Positions 17,059-25,684 of a stretch of 64,000 bases of DNA are shown here, one piece after another. Origin of the DNA: CAXSEF01 sp964236535 (GTDB lineage Bacteria; Pseudomonadota; Alphaproteobacteria; Acetobacterales; Acetobacteraceae). Positions within the stretch are counted from its first letter, which is position 1. Every line of letters begins with the position of its first letter. The stretch lies in assembly GCA_964236535.1 (NCBI GenBank), contig CAXSEF010000008.1, positions 1 through 64,000 of the forward strand, in the 5' to 3' direction. Both the position numbers and the translations under genes were made by a program. A model generated the notes under the pieces. It did not search any database and was not told the origin of the DNA. It saw nothing but the letters and a program-made list of their open reading frames with translations.

Positions 17059-17096
17059 GTCCCGGCGGCGGCGTTGGTTCGCGGCGCCGCCGGGAC
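17059..17096. terminator. GC-rich hairpin between convergent genes
   Basis: A perfect 12-base stem (GTCCCGGCGGCG at 17059-17070, CGCCGCCGGGAC at 17085-17096) starts ten bases after the stop of the small Lys-rich gene. nusG ends 80 bases away on the other strand, so it could end transcription from both sides. Confidence 0.6.
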
Positions 17097-17175
17097 GTCG
17101 ATTTCGGCGGGTGTCGTCCCAGGACGTCTTACCCCGGCAAAATCCGGAGGCAAAGTCGTCCAACCTGTCGTCAGG

Positions 17176-17706
17176 TCATGCTTTCTCCACCTGGGAGTAC
17201 TCGAGTTCGACGGGGGTGGAGCGGCCGAAAATCGAGACGCTGACCTTCACCCGACCCTTCTCCTCGTCGATCTCCTCGACCGTGCCGTTGAAGCTGGTGA
17301 ACGGGCCGTCGGCAACGCGGACCTGCTCGCCGATCTCGAACAGGATGGCGGGACGGCGGTTCTCGACGCCCTCGGCGGACTGCTTGAGGATGCGGTCGGC
17401 CTCGGCCTCGGTGATCGGGCTCGGGCGAGTTTTGGTGCCGAGGAAGCCGGTGACCTTGGGCGTGTCCTTGACCAGGTGCCACGTGTCGTCGGTCATCTCC
17501 ATCTTGGCAAGCACGTAGCCGGGGAAGAATTTCCGCTCCGCGTTTACCTTCTGCCCGCGCCGCAACTCGACGACCTCCTCCGCAGGGACCAGCACGTCAT
17601 CGATCAGGTCGGCGAGGCCCTTCTGCGCTGCGCCCTCCTTGATCTGCTGGGCGATCTTCTTCTCGAAGCCGGAATAGACGTGCACCACATACCAGCGCTT
17701 GGTCAT
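17176..17706 (-). CDS. nusG: Transcription termination/antitermination protein NusG
   Basis: 176 residues, normal length. The NGN domain (KRWYVVHVYSGFEKKIAQQI, FFPGYVLAKMEMTDDTWHLVKDTPKVTGFLG) is followed by a KOW domain (GEQVRVADGPFTSFNGTVEEID). NusG binds RNA polymerase and links it to Rho or the ribosome. It lies 12 bases after secE in the usual secE-nusG order. Unusually, the next genes are not rplK-rplA-rplJ-rplL-rpoB: the gene ends at a convergent small gene. Confidence 0.97.
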   Translation of the reverse strand: MTKRWYVVHVYSGFEKKIAQQIKEGAAQKGLADLIDDVLVPAEEVVELRRGQKVNAERKFFPGYVLAKMEMTDDTWHLVKDTPKVTGFLGTKTRPSPITEAEADRILKQSAEGVENRRPAILFEIGEQVRVADGPFTSFNGTVEEIDEEKGRVKVSVSIFGRSTPVELEYSQVEKA

Positions 17707-17718
17707 CGCAGGGTTCCC

Positions 17719-17910
17719 TCAGCCGCCATGGAAGAGCTGGCGGACGCCGAGCCCGATCACTTGGTCGGTGAGGAAGAAGAACGCCGCGGCAAGCGTCGCC
17801 ATCCCCAGCACCAGACCGGTCGTCACCAGCGTCTCCTTGCGTGACGGCCAGGTGACCTTGCCCATTTCCGCGCGCACCTCGCGTACGAACCTTGCCGGAC
17901 TTGTCGCCAC
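17719..17910 (-). CDS. secE: Preprotein translocase subunit SecE
   Basis: 63 residues from the GTG at 17910, the short single-span form found in alphaproteobacteria. It has the conserved amphipathic segment PARFVREVRAEMGKVTWPSRKE, then one membrane helix (about 33-55). It clamps SecY in the SecYEG channel. It lies between tRNA-Trp and nusG, probably as one transcript. Confidence 0.93.
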   Translation of the reverse strand: MATSPARFVREVRAEMGKVTWPSRKETLVTTGLVLGMATLAAAFFFLTDQVIGLGVRQLFHGG

Positions 17911-17956
17911 GATGGAGTACCCCGCTGCTGTGCCGCCCCGCGCACGGCGGGCCGGC

Positions 17957-18033
17957 TGGCAGGGGTGGAGGGTCTCGAACCCCCAGCCTCCGGTTTTGGA
18001 GACCGGCGCTCTAGCCAATTGAGCTACACCCCT
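17957..18033 (-). tRNA. tRNA-Trp (CCA)
   Basis: Cloverleaf read on the minus strand. The acceptor AGGGGTG pairs with CACCCCT, followed by G and an encoded CCA. The anticodon stem-loop CCGGTCTCCAAAACCGG presents CCA, and the T-loop is GGTTCGAGACC. Placement upstream of secE-nusG is the classic bacterial arrangement. Confidence 0.95.
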
Positions 18034-18357
18034 GCGGCCGCCCCGCGCCCGGGGGCAGGCCGGGCCGCGGGTCGCCCCGTTGCTCGTCACGCCCGCAACG
18101 CCGGAACGCGCGCAGGGGGCGTAGAGAGGGCGCGGCAGCCGCGATGTCAAGGCCGGACCATGGGGCCACGCCCGGCGCCGGATCACTCCGGGGGCGGGCC
18201 ACCCGGCCGGTCGCGAGAACCTGCCAACCGCGCACGGCTTGCCCAGCTGGCCAGCCTGGCCAACGGGTCCAGCCTGTCCAACGGGTATGGACAGCGGCGC
18301 CGTCGTGGCGAAGTCTCATCCCTTGCCATAATTGCACAACACCCGGAGCCGCCGCCC

Positions 18358-20268
18358 ATGCCCCACGCCTTCAAGAATACGGGCGGCGTGCCGTCCGCCG
18401 GACCGGTGCCGGCCGGGCCGGTCCGGGTCGACCAAGCTCTGCCGATTGAGGACTACGCGCTGATCGGCGACACCACGACGGCGGCGCTGGTCGGGTGCAA
18501 CGGCTCGATCGACTGGCTGTGCTGGCCGCGCTTCGACAGCCCCGCCTGTTTCGCCTCGCTGCTCGGCACCAGCGAGAACGGCTTCTGGATGATCGCTCCC
18601 CAGGCGCTGGGGGCCAAGGCGCCGGGCAAGCCGCGGGCGGTCAAGGGCGCGGCCGCGGGCGGATCTCCGGAGCCCGCCGAGGTCAGCGTGCGCCGTGCCT
18701 ACCGTGACGGCAGCATGGTACTGGAGACCGTGTTCACCACGCCGACCGGCAGCGTGGCGGTGATCGACTTCATGCCGGTGGGCGGGGCCGGCTCGGCGAT
18801 CGTGCGGCTGGTGGAGGGCCGCTCGGGCGAGGTCGCGATGCGGATGCGGTTGTGCCTGCGATTCGACTACGGCGTTTCGGTGCCATGGGTCGAGCGGCTG
18901 CCCGAGGGGGCGGGCATCACCGCGATCGTCGGGCCGGAAATGGTGGTGCTGCGGACGCCGGTGCAGCTCGCCGGCGAGTCGATGACAACTGTCGCCTCGT
19001 TCCGCGTGGCCGCGGGCCAAAGCGTGCCGTTCGTGCTGCAGCACACCCCCTCACACCTGCCGGTGCCGGACGCGATCGACCCGCACGCGGTGCTGGAGGC
19101 CACCGACATCTACTGGCGGGTCTGGTCGGGGCGCTGCAGCTATCAAGGACCGCACCAGGAAGCGGTCAAACGCTCGCTGCTGACGCTCAAGGCGCTGACG
19201 TTCGCGAGCACCGGCGGCATCGTGGCGGCGGCGACCACCAGCCTGCCGGAGCAGCTCGGCGGCGGCCGCAACTGGGACTACCGGTTCTGCTGGCTGCGCG
19301 ACGCGACGCTGACGCTGACCGCGTTCATGCGCGCCGGCTACTACGACGAGGCAGGGTCGTGGCGCGACTGGCTTCATCGCAGCATCGCCGGCAGCCCGCA
19401 GCAGATCCAGATCATGTATGGGCTGGCCGGGGAGCGCAGACTCGAGGAGTGGCAGGTGCCGTGGCTGGGCGGCTACCAGGGCGCGGCCCCGGTGCGGATC
19501 GGCAACGCGGCGTCCTCGCAGTTGCAGCTCGACGTTTTCGGCGAAGTGATCAATGCCCTGCACCATGCGCGCGAGGGCGGGCTGCGTCAGCCGCACAACG
19601 GCTGGAGCCTGCAGCGCGGCATCATGGAGCACCTGGAGCACGTCTGGCAGCAGCCGGATGACGGCATGTGGGAGGTGCGCGGCGGCCCGCAGCACTTCAC
19701 CTTCTCCAAGGTCATGGTCTGGGTGGCGTTGGACCGGGTGATCCAGGCCGCCACCCGCCACCGTCTCAGCGGGCACATCGAGCACTGGCGGGCGCTGCGC
19801 GACCAGGTGCACAGCGAGATCTGCGAGAAGGGCGTCGATCCCGAGCGCGGCTGCTTCGTGCAGAGCTACGGCTCGAAGGAGCTGGACGCCAGCCTGCTGC
19901 TGATCCCCAGGATGGAGTTCCTGCCCGACGACGACCCGCGCGTGGTGGCCACGGTGCGCGCGGTGGAGGAGGACCTGATGCAGGACGGCTTCGTGCGACG
20001 CTACCGCACCCAGGGCACGAAGGACGGGCTGACCGGCGAGGAGGGGGCGTTCCTCGCCTGCACGTTCTGGCTGGTCGATGCCTACGTCATGCAGGGACGC
20101 CTGGACGAGGCGCAGGCGCTGTTCGGGCGGCTGCTGGCGCTACGCAACGATGTGGGGCTGCTCAGCGAGGAGTATGACGCAAAGGCGGGAAGGCTGGTGG
20201 GCAACTTCCCACAGGCGTTCTCGCACGTGGCGTTGGTCATCTCGGCGACGACGCTGGGGGGTGGGTGA
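18358..20268 (+). CDS. Glycoside hydrolase family 15 protein (glucoamylase/trehalase-like)
   Basis: 636 residues from the ATG at 18358. The N-terminal domain opens with IEDYALIGDTTTAALVGCNGSIDWLCWPRFDSPACFASLLG, diagnostic of bacterial and archaeal GH15 proteins. The (alpha/alpha)6 catalytic domain has GGRNWDYRFCWLRDATLTL and, near the end, GEEGAFLACTFWLVDAY with the likely catalytic glutamates. Members hydrolyse alpha-glucans, trehalose or related disaccharides; which one is not clear. There is no signal peptide. It converges on the hydrogenase-4-like operon with a repeat copy between. Confidence 0.9.
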   Translation: MPHAFKNTGGVPSAGPVPAGPVRVDQALPIEDYALIGDTTTAALVGCNGSIDWLCWPRFDSPACFASLLGTSENGFWMIAPQALGAKAPGKPRAVKGAAAGGSPEPAEVSVRRAYRDGSMVLETVFTTPTGSVAVIDFMPVGGAGSAIVRLVEGRSGEVAMRMRLCLRFDYGVSVPWVERLPEGAGITAIVGPEMVVLRTPVQLAGESMTTVASFRVAAGQSVPFVLQHTPSHLPVPDAIDPHAVLEATDIYWRVWSGRCSYQGPHQEAVKRSLLTLKALTFASTGGIVAAATTSLPEQLGGGRNWDYRFCWLRDATLTLTAFMRAGYYDEAGSWRDWLHRSIAGSPQQIQIMYGLAGERRLEEWQVPWLGGYQGAAPVRIGNAASSQLQLDVFGEVINALHHAREGGLRQPHNGWSLQRGIMEHLEHVWQQPDDGMWEVRGGPQHFTFSKVMVWVALDRVIQAATRHRLSGHIEHWRALRDQVHSEICEKGVDPERGCFVQSYGSKELDASLLLIPRMEFLPDDDPRVVATVRAVEEDLMQDGFVRRYRTQGTKDGLTGEEGAFLACTFWLVDAYVMQGRLDEAQALFGRLLALRNDVGLLSEEYDAKAGRLVGNFPQAFSHVALVISATTLGGG

Positions 20269-20280
20269 CACCAGCGGCGC

Positions 20281-20487
20281 CAGGCATTGACCTGTAGTCA
20301 AAGCAAGGCTGGGCTCTCCCTCCGCCCGCGCTCCAATGGCCCAAGCGGGTCATCGGAGCCTTGCGCAGGCTGCGCTCAGACCCGCCAAAGGCCTGAGGCC
20401 TTTGCAAACCCGCTTTCTAAGCAGATGGATTCCAAAGGCTCGGCCTTTGGCGGAGTCCGGAGGCAGAGCCTCTGGCCTGGCATGCCT
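20281..20487 (-). repeat. Dispersed hairpin repeat, long form (copy 2)
   Basis: Long copy with all modules: the GACCTG end, the CAAGGCTGGGCTC segment, a GGGTCATCGGAGCCTTGCG internal segment, CCGCCAAAGGCCTGAGGCC, TTCCAAAGGC/GCCTTTGG, and the CAGAGCCTCTGG hairpin. It directly follows the last hyf-like gene, whose TGA lies in the repeat's conserved TGAGC end motif. It sits where catalytic hydrogenase-like genes would be expected. Confidence 0.85.
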
Positions 20488-20490
20488 CGC

Positions 20491-21891
20491 TCAGCCCGGC
20501 ACGGCGAGGGTCTCGGCGATCCGGGTCAGCCAGCCGGCCAGCGCCTCCGGCATTGCCAGCCCGGCCAGCATCGCGAGCCCGAGCAGGGTCCATGCGGCAG
20601 CACGTGCCGGCCACATTTCTGGGACCGCGCGCGTCATCCTGCCGAGCACCCCGATGCCTGCCGCAAGCAGGCCGAGAGCGAGCAGCACCGCCAGCGCCGG
20701 GCTGCGCGCGAGGAGAGCCGCAAGCAGCAGTAACTCCGCCGGGAACAGCGCCAGCGGCGGGACCCCCGCCAGCGCCAGCGTGACGGCGAGCCGCAGCCCG
20801 GCACACCGCAGGGTCGCGCCCGGTTCATCAAGCTGAGCAGGGTGCGCGTTACCGGCCGCCTGATCGGGTGCGGCCCCGGGGTGGAGGCCGGGGTCGGCCA
20901 CGGCGCCGAGAACGTCGGCGGCGCGGGCGAGACTGGAGCAGGCCATGTGCAGCAGGCCCGCATAGAGTGCCGCGGTGGTGCCCAACCCGAACGCCACGGC
21001 GCCGACTCCGCCATGCAGCAACGTGAGCAAAGCGGGCGTGGCAGGGCGGCGGCATAGCGCGGCCGCGCCCAGCAGCACCGAGGCCAGGCCGAGTGTCAGC
21101 AGCCCGTCGCCCCACAATGCGAGTCCGGCTTCGGCCGCAACCCGCCCGAGGCGCAGCAGCAGCAGCAGCGCGAGGCTGGGCAGCGGCGCGCACAACAGCA
21201 CCGCGACCGGCGGGGACGCCGCCCGCTGCGTCGCGGCGAGCCAGCCCTGCACCGGCGCGAGGCCGGCGGGCACGGCCAGGCCGGAGAGCGAGAAGGCGCA
21301 GGCCAACCCGAGCAGGCCGGGGTCGAGGGTGACGCCGGGTGCCTGCAGCAGGCTCAAGTTGCCCCGGACCGGCGCCATGGGCAGGCCGACGCGGGTGGCG
21401 ACTCGCGAGAGCAGCATCGCACCGAGCAGGGCCAGGACCAGCGACGCGGCGGCGGGCAGCACGCTCGCGCTCCCGGAGCTGCCGGGCGGCCGGGCGAGCA
21501 GGGGGGCGCTGGCCACGGCCATCGCGACGGCGAGGCCGGACCAGGCCAGGATCGCCGAATCAGCCAGCAGCCCGAGCAGCAGCCCGGCAAGCAGGATAAG
21601 GGCTGCGGCGGGGGAGAATCCTGCAGTCCGCTCCGGTCGAGGAGCGGGCACGGGTGCGGCTGCGGCTCCGGCCAGCGCGACAGCGGCGGTGAGCACGGCG
21701 GCCGCGAGCGCCAGCGGGTCGGTGAGCCAGCCGTCGAGCACCGGCTGGCGCCAAGCCAGGCGAAGCGTCAACGCCAGGGTCGCGAGGCATGCGGCGGCAT
21801 GTACCCAGCGCGCCGCCGCATGCCTTGCCAGCAGGGCTGCGGGCAGCGCAGCGAGTGCGGGAACCAGGATGCAGAGTCCGGCCCCGCTCAC
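20491..21891 (-). CDS. HyfF-like proton-translocating-type membrane subunit, degenerate
   Basis: 466 residues from the GTG at 21891, which has AGGAG upstream; about 13-14 membrane segments, a NuoL/M/N-type antiporter-like subunit. The segment GLAVPAGLAPVQGWLAATQRAASPPVAVLL aligns with the GxKAGLxPxHxWLPxAHxxAPxPVSALL region of HyfF and NuoM. The conserved lysine and both histidines are replaced by uncharged residues. It is last of four co-directional genes and ends inside the repeat. Identity as a family member is firm; the symbol is withheld because function is doubtful. Confidence 0.75.
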   Translation of the reverse strand: MSGAGLCILVPALAALPAALLARHAAARWVHAAACLATLALTLRLAWRQPVLDGWLTDPLALAAAVLTAAVALAGAAAAPVPAPRPERTAGFSPAAALILLAGLLLGLLADSAILAWSGLAVAMAVASAPLLARPPGSSGSASVLPAAASLVLALLGAMLLSRVATRVGLPMAPVRGNLSLLQAPGVTLDPGLLGLACAFSLSGLAVPAGLAPVQGWLAATQRAASPPVAVLLCAPLPSLALLLLLRLGRVAAEAGLALWGDGLLTLGLASVLLGAAALCRRPATPALLTLLHGGVGAVAFGLGTTAALYAGLLHMACSSLARAADVLGAVADPGLHPGAAPDQAAGNAHPAQLDEPGATLRCAGLRLAVTLALAGVPPLALFPAELLLLAALLARSPALAVLLALGLLAAGIGVLGRMTRAVPEMWPARAAAWTLLGLAMLAGLAMPEALAGWLTRIAETLAVPG

Positions 21892-21946
21892 CGGATGGAC
21901 TCCTGCGGACTCGCACGGCCGGAGCGCGATCCCGGGGCCAGGCGCG

Positions 21947-22621
21947 TCATGGTGGTGCCGTGCCTGTGCCAGCGATCGCGGATGGCGCCGGCAGGAGCAG
22001 CAGCACGGCCATGAGCACCGGCGAGGCCAGGGTGACGTCAAGCGACATGGCGTCTGGCAGCGCCCCGGCCGTCAGCAGCACGCCGCCGAGCGCCGCCGCC
22101 AGCCCGGCGATCCCGGCGGCAGCCGGGCGGAGTGCGGCGGCAAGCAGGCCGAGCAGGACGGTCGGCAGCGCCAGCGACAGGGTGGCACGGAGGACAGGGG
22201 ACTGCAGCAGCGCCGCGTCACGGGCGACGGCTGCGCCGAGCGCCACCAGGGCCACCCCAAGCACGGCTCGCCGGGTCGTTTCGCCAACGGACGGGCTACC
22301 GGCCGTGCCAGGGTGGGGACGCAGCAGGTCGGGATGCGGCAGGTGGGCGTGCCGGAGGCCGGGAGGCAACAGGTAGGGGTGCAGGAGGTTGTGACGTCGG
22401 GCGCGCGACAGCAGCAGCAAGGCCACCGCAAGCAGCAGCGCCGCCGCGGTGGCCAAGCCCGGTGCGTCCGAACGCAGGGCGCGCGCCGCCAGCGCCACGG
22501 CGAGCAGCGCCCACTGTGCGGCTGCGGCGCGCAGGGCGGCCGTTGCCCGGCAGCAGAGCGGGACGAAGCCCAGTGACAGCACCGCACCGCCGAGCGGGGC
22601 GAGCGCGTCGGGCTCGGGCAT
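21947..22621 (-). CDS. HyfE-like membrane subunit
   Basis: 224 residues from the ATG at 22621, close to the usual length of hydrogenase-4 component E (NuoK/MrpC-like with added helices). Six or seven hydrophobic segments. A His/Pro-rich loop (RARRHNLLHPYLLPPGLRHAHLPHPDLL, broken here as positions about 72-100) interrupts the helices and is unusual. The hyfC-like stop and this start share one base (TGATG). The call rests mainly on position and hydrophobic pattern. Confidence 0.6.
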   Translation of the reverse strand: MPEPDALAPLGGAVLSLGFVPLCCRATAALRAAAAQWALLAVALAARALRSDAPGLATAAALLLAVALLLLSRARRHNLLHPYLLPPGLRHAHLPHPDLLRPHPGTAGSPSVGETTRRAVLGVALVALGAAVARDAALLQSPVLRATLSLALPTVLLGLLAAALRPAAAGIAGLAAALGGVLLTAGALPDAMSLDVTLASPVLMAVLLLLPAPSAIAGTGTAPP

Positions 22622-23622
22622 CACGTGCCGCCTCCGCCTACGGCCACCAGCAGCGTCGCCAGCACGCCCAGCAGCGTGGCGAGCCCAAGCAGCGCCTGCC
22701 GTGTCCGGGCGTCCGGGCGAGGTACCGCCGCCCGTGCGAACCCGAGCAGCAGGCCGAGAACGGCGAGCTTGATCACCCAGCCGAGCAGCCCCTGGGTGAC
22801 CTGATCGAGCGCGGCCGCAAGGCTGGCACCGTCGAACGCCGTGCCGGCCGCGAGCCCTGGCCCCAGGTTCGGCGGGAGGGCCGGCCATGCGGCCCAGGGC
22901 GTGGCAGGCGCGGGGTGAGGCGGCAGCAGCAGGGCGATGAGGCTCGCCCAAAGCAGCGTCGCGAGCATGTCGGCCACGGCGATCAGTGCGAGGTCGCGGC
23001 CGGACCACTCGCCGACCTGCCAGGCGGAGGCCCCGTCCGCTGGCAGCCCAGCCCCGCAGCCCGACGAGCGGTCCAGCGCCACCAGCGTCGCGGCGGCGAT
23101 GGCGAGCGGTACGGCCAGTGTGGCGCGACTTTCGCGCAGCGCCGAGGTGATGGCATCGATGTTGGTGCTGCCGGCCAGCAGGGTGAGGGAGAGCAGCACC
23201 GCGGCCAGCGGAGGTGCGGCCAGCATTCCGGCGCGGATGATCCGAGCGCCGGCCTGGCCGCCCAGGGCAGTGCCGCCGTCAATCAGGCCGAGGGCGAGTG
23301 CGGCGCGCGAGGCGGCGAGCAGGCCGCCCACCAGCACCAGGTCGGCGAACGGCGCGCTGGCCATGCCGAGGGTGAAGGACGGCACCAGCGCCACGCCCGC
23401 CAGCAGCGGCAGCAGGGTGGCGGCGGGCGCCGCGGCAAACACCCAGGAGGTGCCCTCGGGCAGGCTCGCAGGCTTGGCCGCGAGGCGGCGCAGGTCGCGC
23501 CAGGGCTGCAGCGGCGAGGGTCCTTCTCGTCCGGAAAGGCGTGCCTCGGTCCAGCCGGCAAGGCCCACGAGCAGGGGAGCCGCAGCCAGCATCAGCGCCA
23601 TGTGCAGCAGCAGGGCAATCAT
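22621..23622 (-). CDS. HyfC/HycD-like (NuoH-type) membrane subunit, degenerate
   Basis: 333 residues from the ATG at 23622; about eight membrane segments. Family marks are EARLSGREGPSPLQPWRDLRRLAAKP near the start, WVFAAAPAATLLPLLAG, and EWSGRDLALIAVADML. NuoH-type subunits anchor the peripheral arm to the membrane. The acidic loop usually present before the last motif (pattern PxDNPxTHLELTM) is missing, replaced by LPADGASAWQVG. It lies 46 bases after the HyfB-like gene and overlaps the next by one base. Confidence 0.75.
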   Translation of the reverse strand: MIALLLHMALMLAAAPLLVGLAGWTEARLSGREGPSPLQPWRDLRRLAAKPASLPEGTSWVFAAAPAATLLPLLAGVALVPSFTLGMASAPFADLVLVGGLLAASRAALALGLIDGGTALGGQAGARIIRAGMLAAPPLAAVLLSLTLLAGSTNIDAITSALRESRATLAVPLAIAAATLVALDRSSGCGAGLPADGASAWQVGEWSGRDLALIAVADMLATLLWASLIALLLPPHPAPATPWAAWPALPPNLGPGLAAGTAFDGASLAAALDQVTQGLLGWVIKLAVLGLLLGFARAAVPRPDARTRQALLGLATLLGVLATLLVAVGGGGT

Positions 23623-23668
23623 GCGCCGGCGGCCAGGCTGGCATCCGAGCCGGCATCGGGTCCAGGGA

Positions 23669-25546
23669 TCATCGGGGGTCCAGGAGCAGGGCACACAACC
23701 CCGCAAGCGTCAGCGCGAGCAGCGCCGGCATGACGCGGGCCCGCAGCGCGGCCTCCAGCGCGTCCAGGTGATCCGTCACCCCACGCACGGCTGAGAGGAG
23801 AGCAATGCGGGGCAACGTGGGCAGGTTGACCGCGTCGCGCAGCGGGCCGGAGATCGCGTCCGCCCCGAGCTGCGTGGCGGGATCACCAAACGGCAGCCAG
23901 GGCGGCGGGGGGGCAAAGCCGCCCTCCCAGGCGCCAGAGACGGCGCGCGCGCGCCGGCGCATCGCCCAGGCGAGCAGGCCGGCCGCGGCGGCCAGCAGCA
24001 GCGCCAGCGGCAGCGCCGCATAGCCGGCGCCGTCGTGCAGCGGCGAGATCGTCCAGGCGCCTTGGTGCACGGCGTCGGCCGAGACGGCGAGGCCGAGCTG
24101 GGCGATGGCGGGTGCGGTGAGCCACAAGAGTGCGGCGGGAGCCAGGCCGAGCAACGCGAGCCATGCCGCGAGCGCCAGCAACGTCTGGCGCGACAAGGCG
24201 AGCGCGTCGTCCGCCGCGGCGCCGCGCGGGCTGCGCGGGCGGCCGAGCAGGGCGGTGCCCACCAGGCGTAGGCTGGCTGCCGCGAGCAGTGCGGTGCCGA
24301 GGGCTAACGCCAGTAGCGCCGCCCCCAGCGCCATCTGCAGCCATAGCCCGCTGATCCGCGCCGCTTGTAGCAGCGCCTGCGCGATCATCCAGGCGCCCGG
24401 GAAGCCTGCCGACAGCGGCAGCCGGACCAGGCAGGCGCTCGCCAGCAGGAGCACCCCTCCTGTGGCCGGCATGCGCTGGATCAGCCCGCCGAGCCGGTCG
24501 ATCGCGAGCGAGCCGGCGCCGCGCCCGATCGCCTGGGTGCCCAGCAGCAGGACGGCGTGCAGCGGGCCCTGCGTCATGACGTGCAGCACCACGCCGCCGG
24601 CGGCAAGTCCAACAAGCAGCGGCAGGTCAAGCCCTCGTGCCAGCAAGGCGACGCCAAGCCCGCACAGCGCGAGGCCGGTGGATCCGGCGATGGCGCCCTC
24701 GACGATCGCGGGCAGCACGGGGCTCGTGGCGGCGCGAAGGGCGCCCAGCGTGGCGGCCGCGGCGCCGATCCCCAGCAGCGGCACCCCCCACCATGGCGGG
24801 GTGGCCGCTCCGGACAAGTCGAGCAGGAGGCGGGCAAGAATATAGAGCCCGGCGAGCGGTGCCGCGGCGGCGACCGGCGCCGGCGCGGGCTGGGTGGGCA
24901 GCAGGACGCAGAGCGGGACGGCGCCGAGCAGGGCCGAGCCGAGCACCGCCGTGCTGCGCCAGCCCTCCGGCGGGTGGGCGCGGATCGCGGGGAACAGCGC
25001 GCCTGGCAGCAGGCCCGGGGCAAGCAGCAGGCCGATGACGGCGGCGAGGCACACCGCGGCGACCACCGCGGCGATGGCGGCGGTTGCGGCATGGGGTGCA
25101 GGCGTTGTGGGTATTGCGGATGCGGCGACAAGGCGGGGTAGGGCTATGGCGACCGGGATCGCGGCGGCGGCCAGCAGCAGGGTGAAGCCGTCGCCGGCGA
25201 GCAGGGCTAGAAGCATGGCGGCGAGTGCGGCTGGGATGCTGGCGGCTTCCCCCGGCGCGGCGGTCGGATCGGCGTGCCCGGGCCTTGGCTCCCCGAGCAC
25301 GCAGGCGCCCGCCGCGAGCAGCAGCGGCAGCAGGAACACGCCGCACAGCGGGTCGAGCGAGAGCGTGGCGCCGAAGCCGGGGAGGCCGAGCGGCAGCTTG
25401 AGCGAGGCGGTCTGCGAGCCGGACAGCAGGAAGATCGCGGCGAGAGCTGCGCCGGCAAGGCAGCAGCCGGCGGTGGCCGAGGTGCTGCGCCTGGGCGGCA
25501 GCGGGACAGCCGCGACGCCCAGGAGCACTGCGGCCAGCCCGGTCAT
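23669..25546 (-). CDS. HyfB-like (NuoL/M-type) membrane subunit, degenerate
   Basis: 625 residues; about 15-16 membrane segments, first gene of the four. The overall plan matches hydrogenase-4 component B, including C-terminal WEGGFAPPPPWLPFGDPATQ. Residues used for proton transfer in this family are gone: the TM5 glutamate position lies in LLLAAAAIPVA, the TM7 Lys/His region reads GSALLGAVPLCVLLPTQPAPAPVA, and the later FK motif reads GPLHAVLLLG (His about 330). The start may be earlier, since a hydrophobic in-frame stretch precedes the ATG. No nickel-binding large subunit or iron-sulfur subunit is encoded beside it. Confidence 0.75.
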   Translation of the reverse strand: MTGLAAVLLGVAAVPLPPRRSTSATAGCCLAGAALAAIFLLSGSQTASLKLPLGLPGFGATLSLDPLCGVFLLPLLLAAGACVLGEPRPGHADPTAAPGEAASIPAALAAMLLALLAGDGFTLLLAAAAIPVAIALPRLVAASAIPTTPAPHAATAAIAAVVAAVCLAAVIGLLLAPGLLPGALFPAIRAHPPEGWRSTAVLGSALLGAVPLCVLLPTQPAPAPVAAAAPLAGLYILARLLLDLSGAATPPWWGVPLLGIGAAAATLGALRAATSPVLPAIVEGAIAGSTGLALCGLGVALLARGLDLPLLVGLAAGGVVLHVMTQGPLHAVLLLGTQAIGRGAGSLAIDRLGGLIQRMPATGGVLLLASACLVRLPLSAGFPGAWMIAQALLQAARISGLWLQMALGAALLALALGTALLAAASLRLVGTALLGRPRSPRGAAADDALALSRQTLLALAAWLALLGLAPAALLWLTAPAIAQLGLAVSADAVHQGAWTISPLHDGAGYAALPLALLLAAAAGLLAWAMRRRARAVSGAWEGGFAPPPPWLPFGDPATQLGADAISGPLRDAVNLPTLPRIALLSAVRGVTDHLDALEAALRARVMPALLALTLAGLCALLLDPR

Positions 25547-25684
25547 GGCCAGGAGGATCAGCAGGCTCAGGACACGGCCGGTTGGGTGCGCACCATGGGA
25601 GGCTAGCAGCGTGGAGTGGAGGGCGGGAAGGTGGAGTGGGATCAGTGCCGGCTCGCGTGCACGGTTGCCTGCCTGGCGAGGGAG

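Noticed and set aside
20491..25546. A complete energy-conserving hydrogenase
   Set aside because: No large or small hydrogenase subunit, no nickel-binding CxxC pairs and no ferredoxin-like subunit are encoded in the window; channel residues are also lost.
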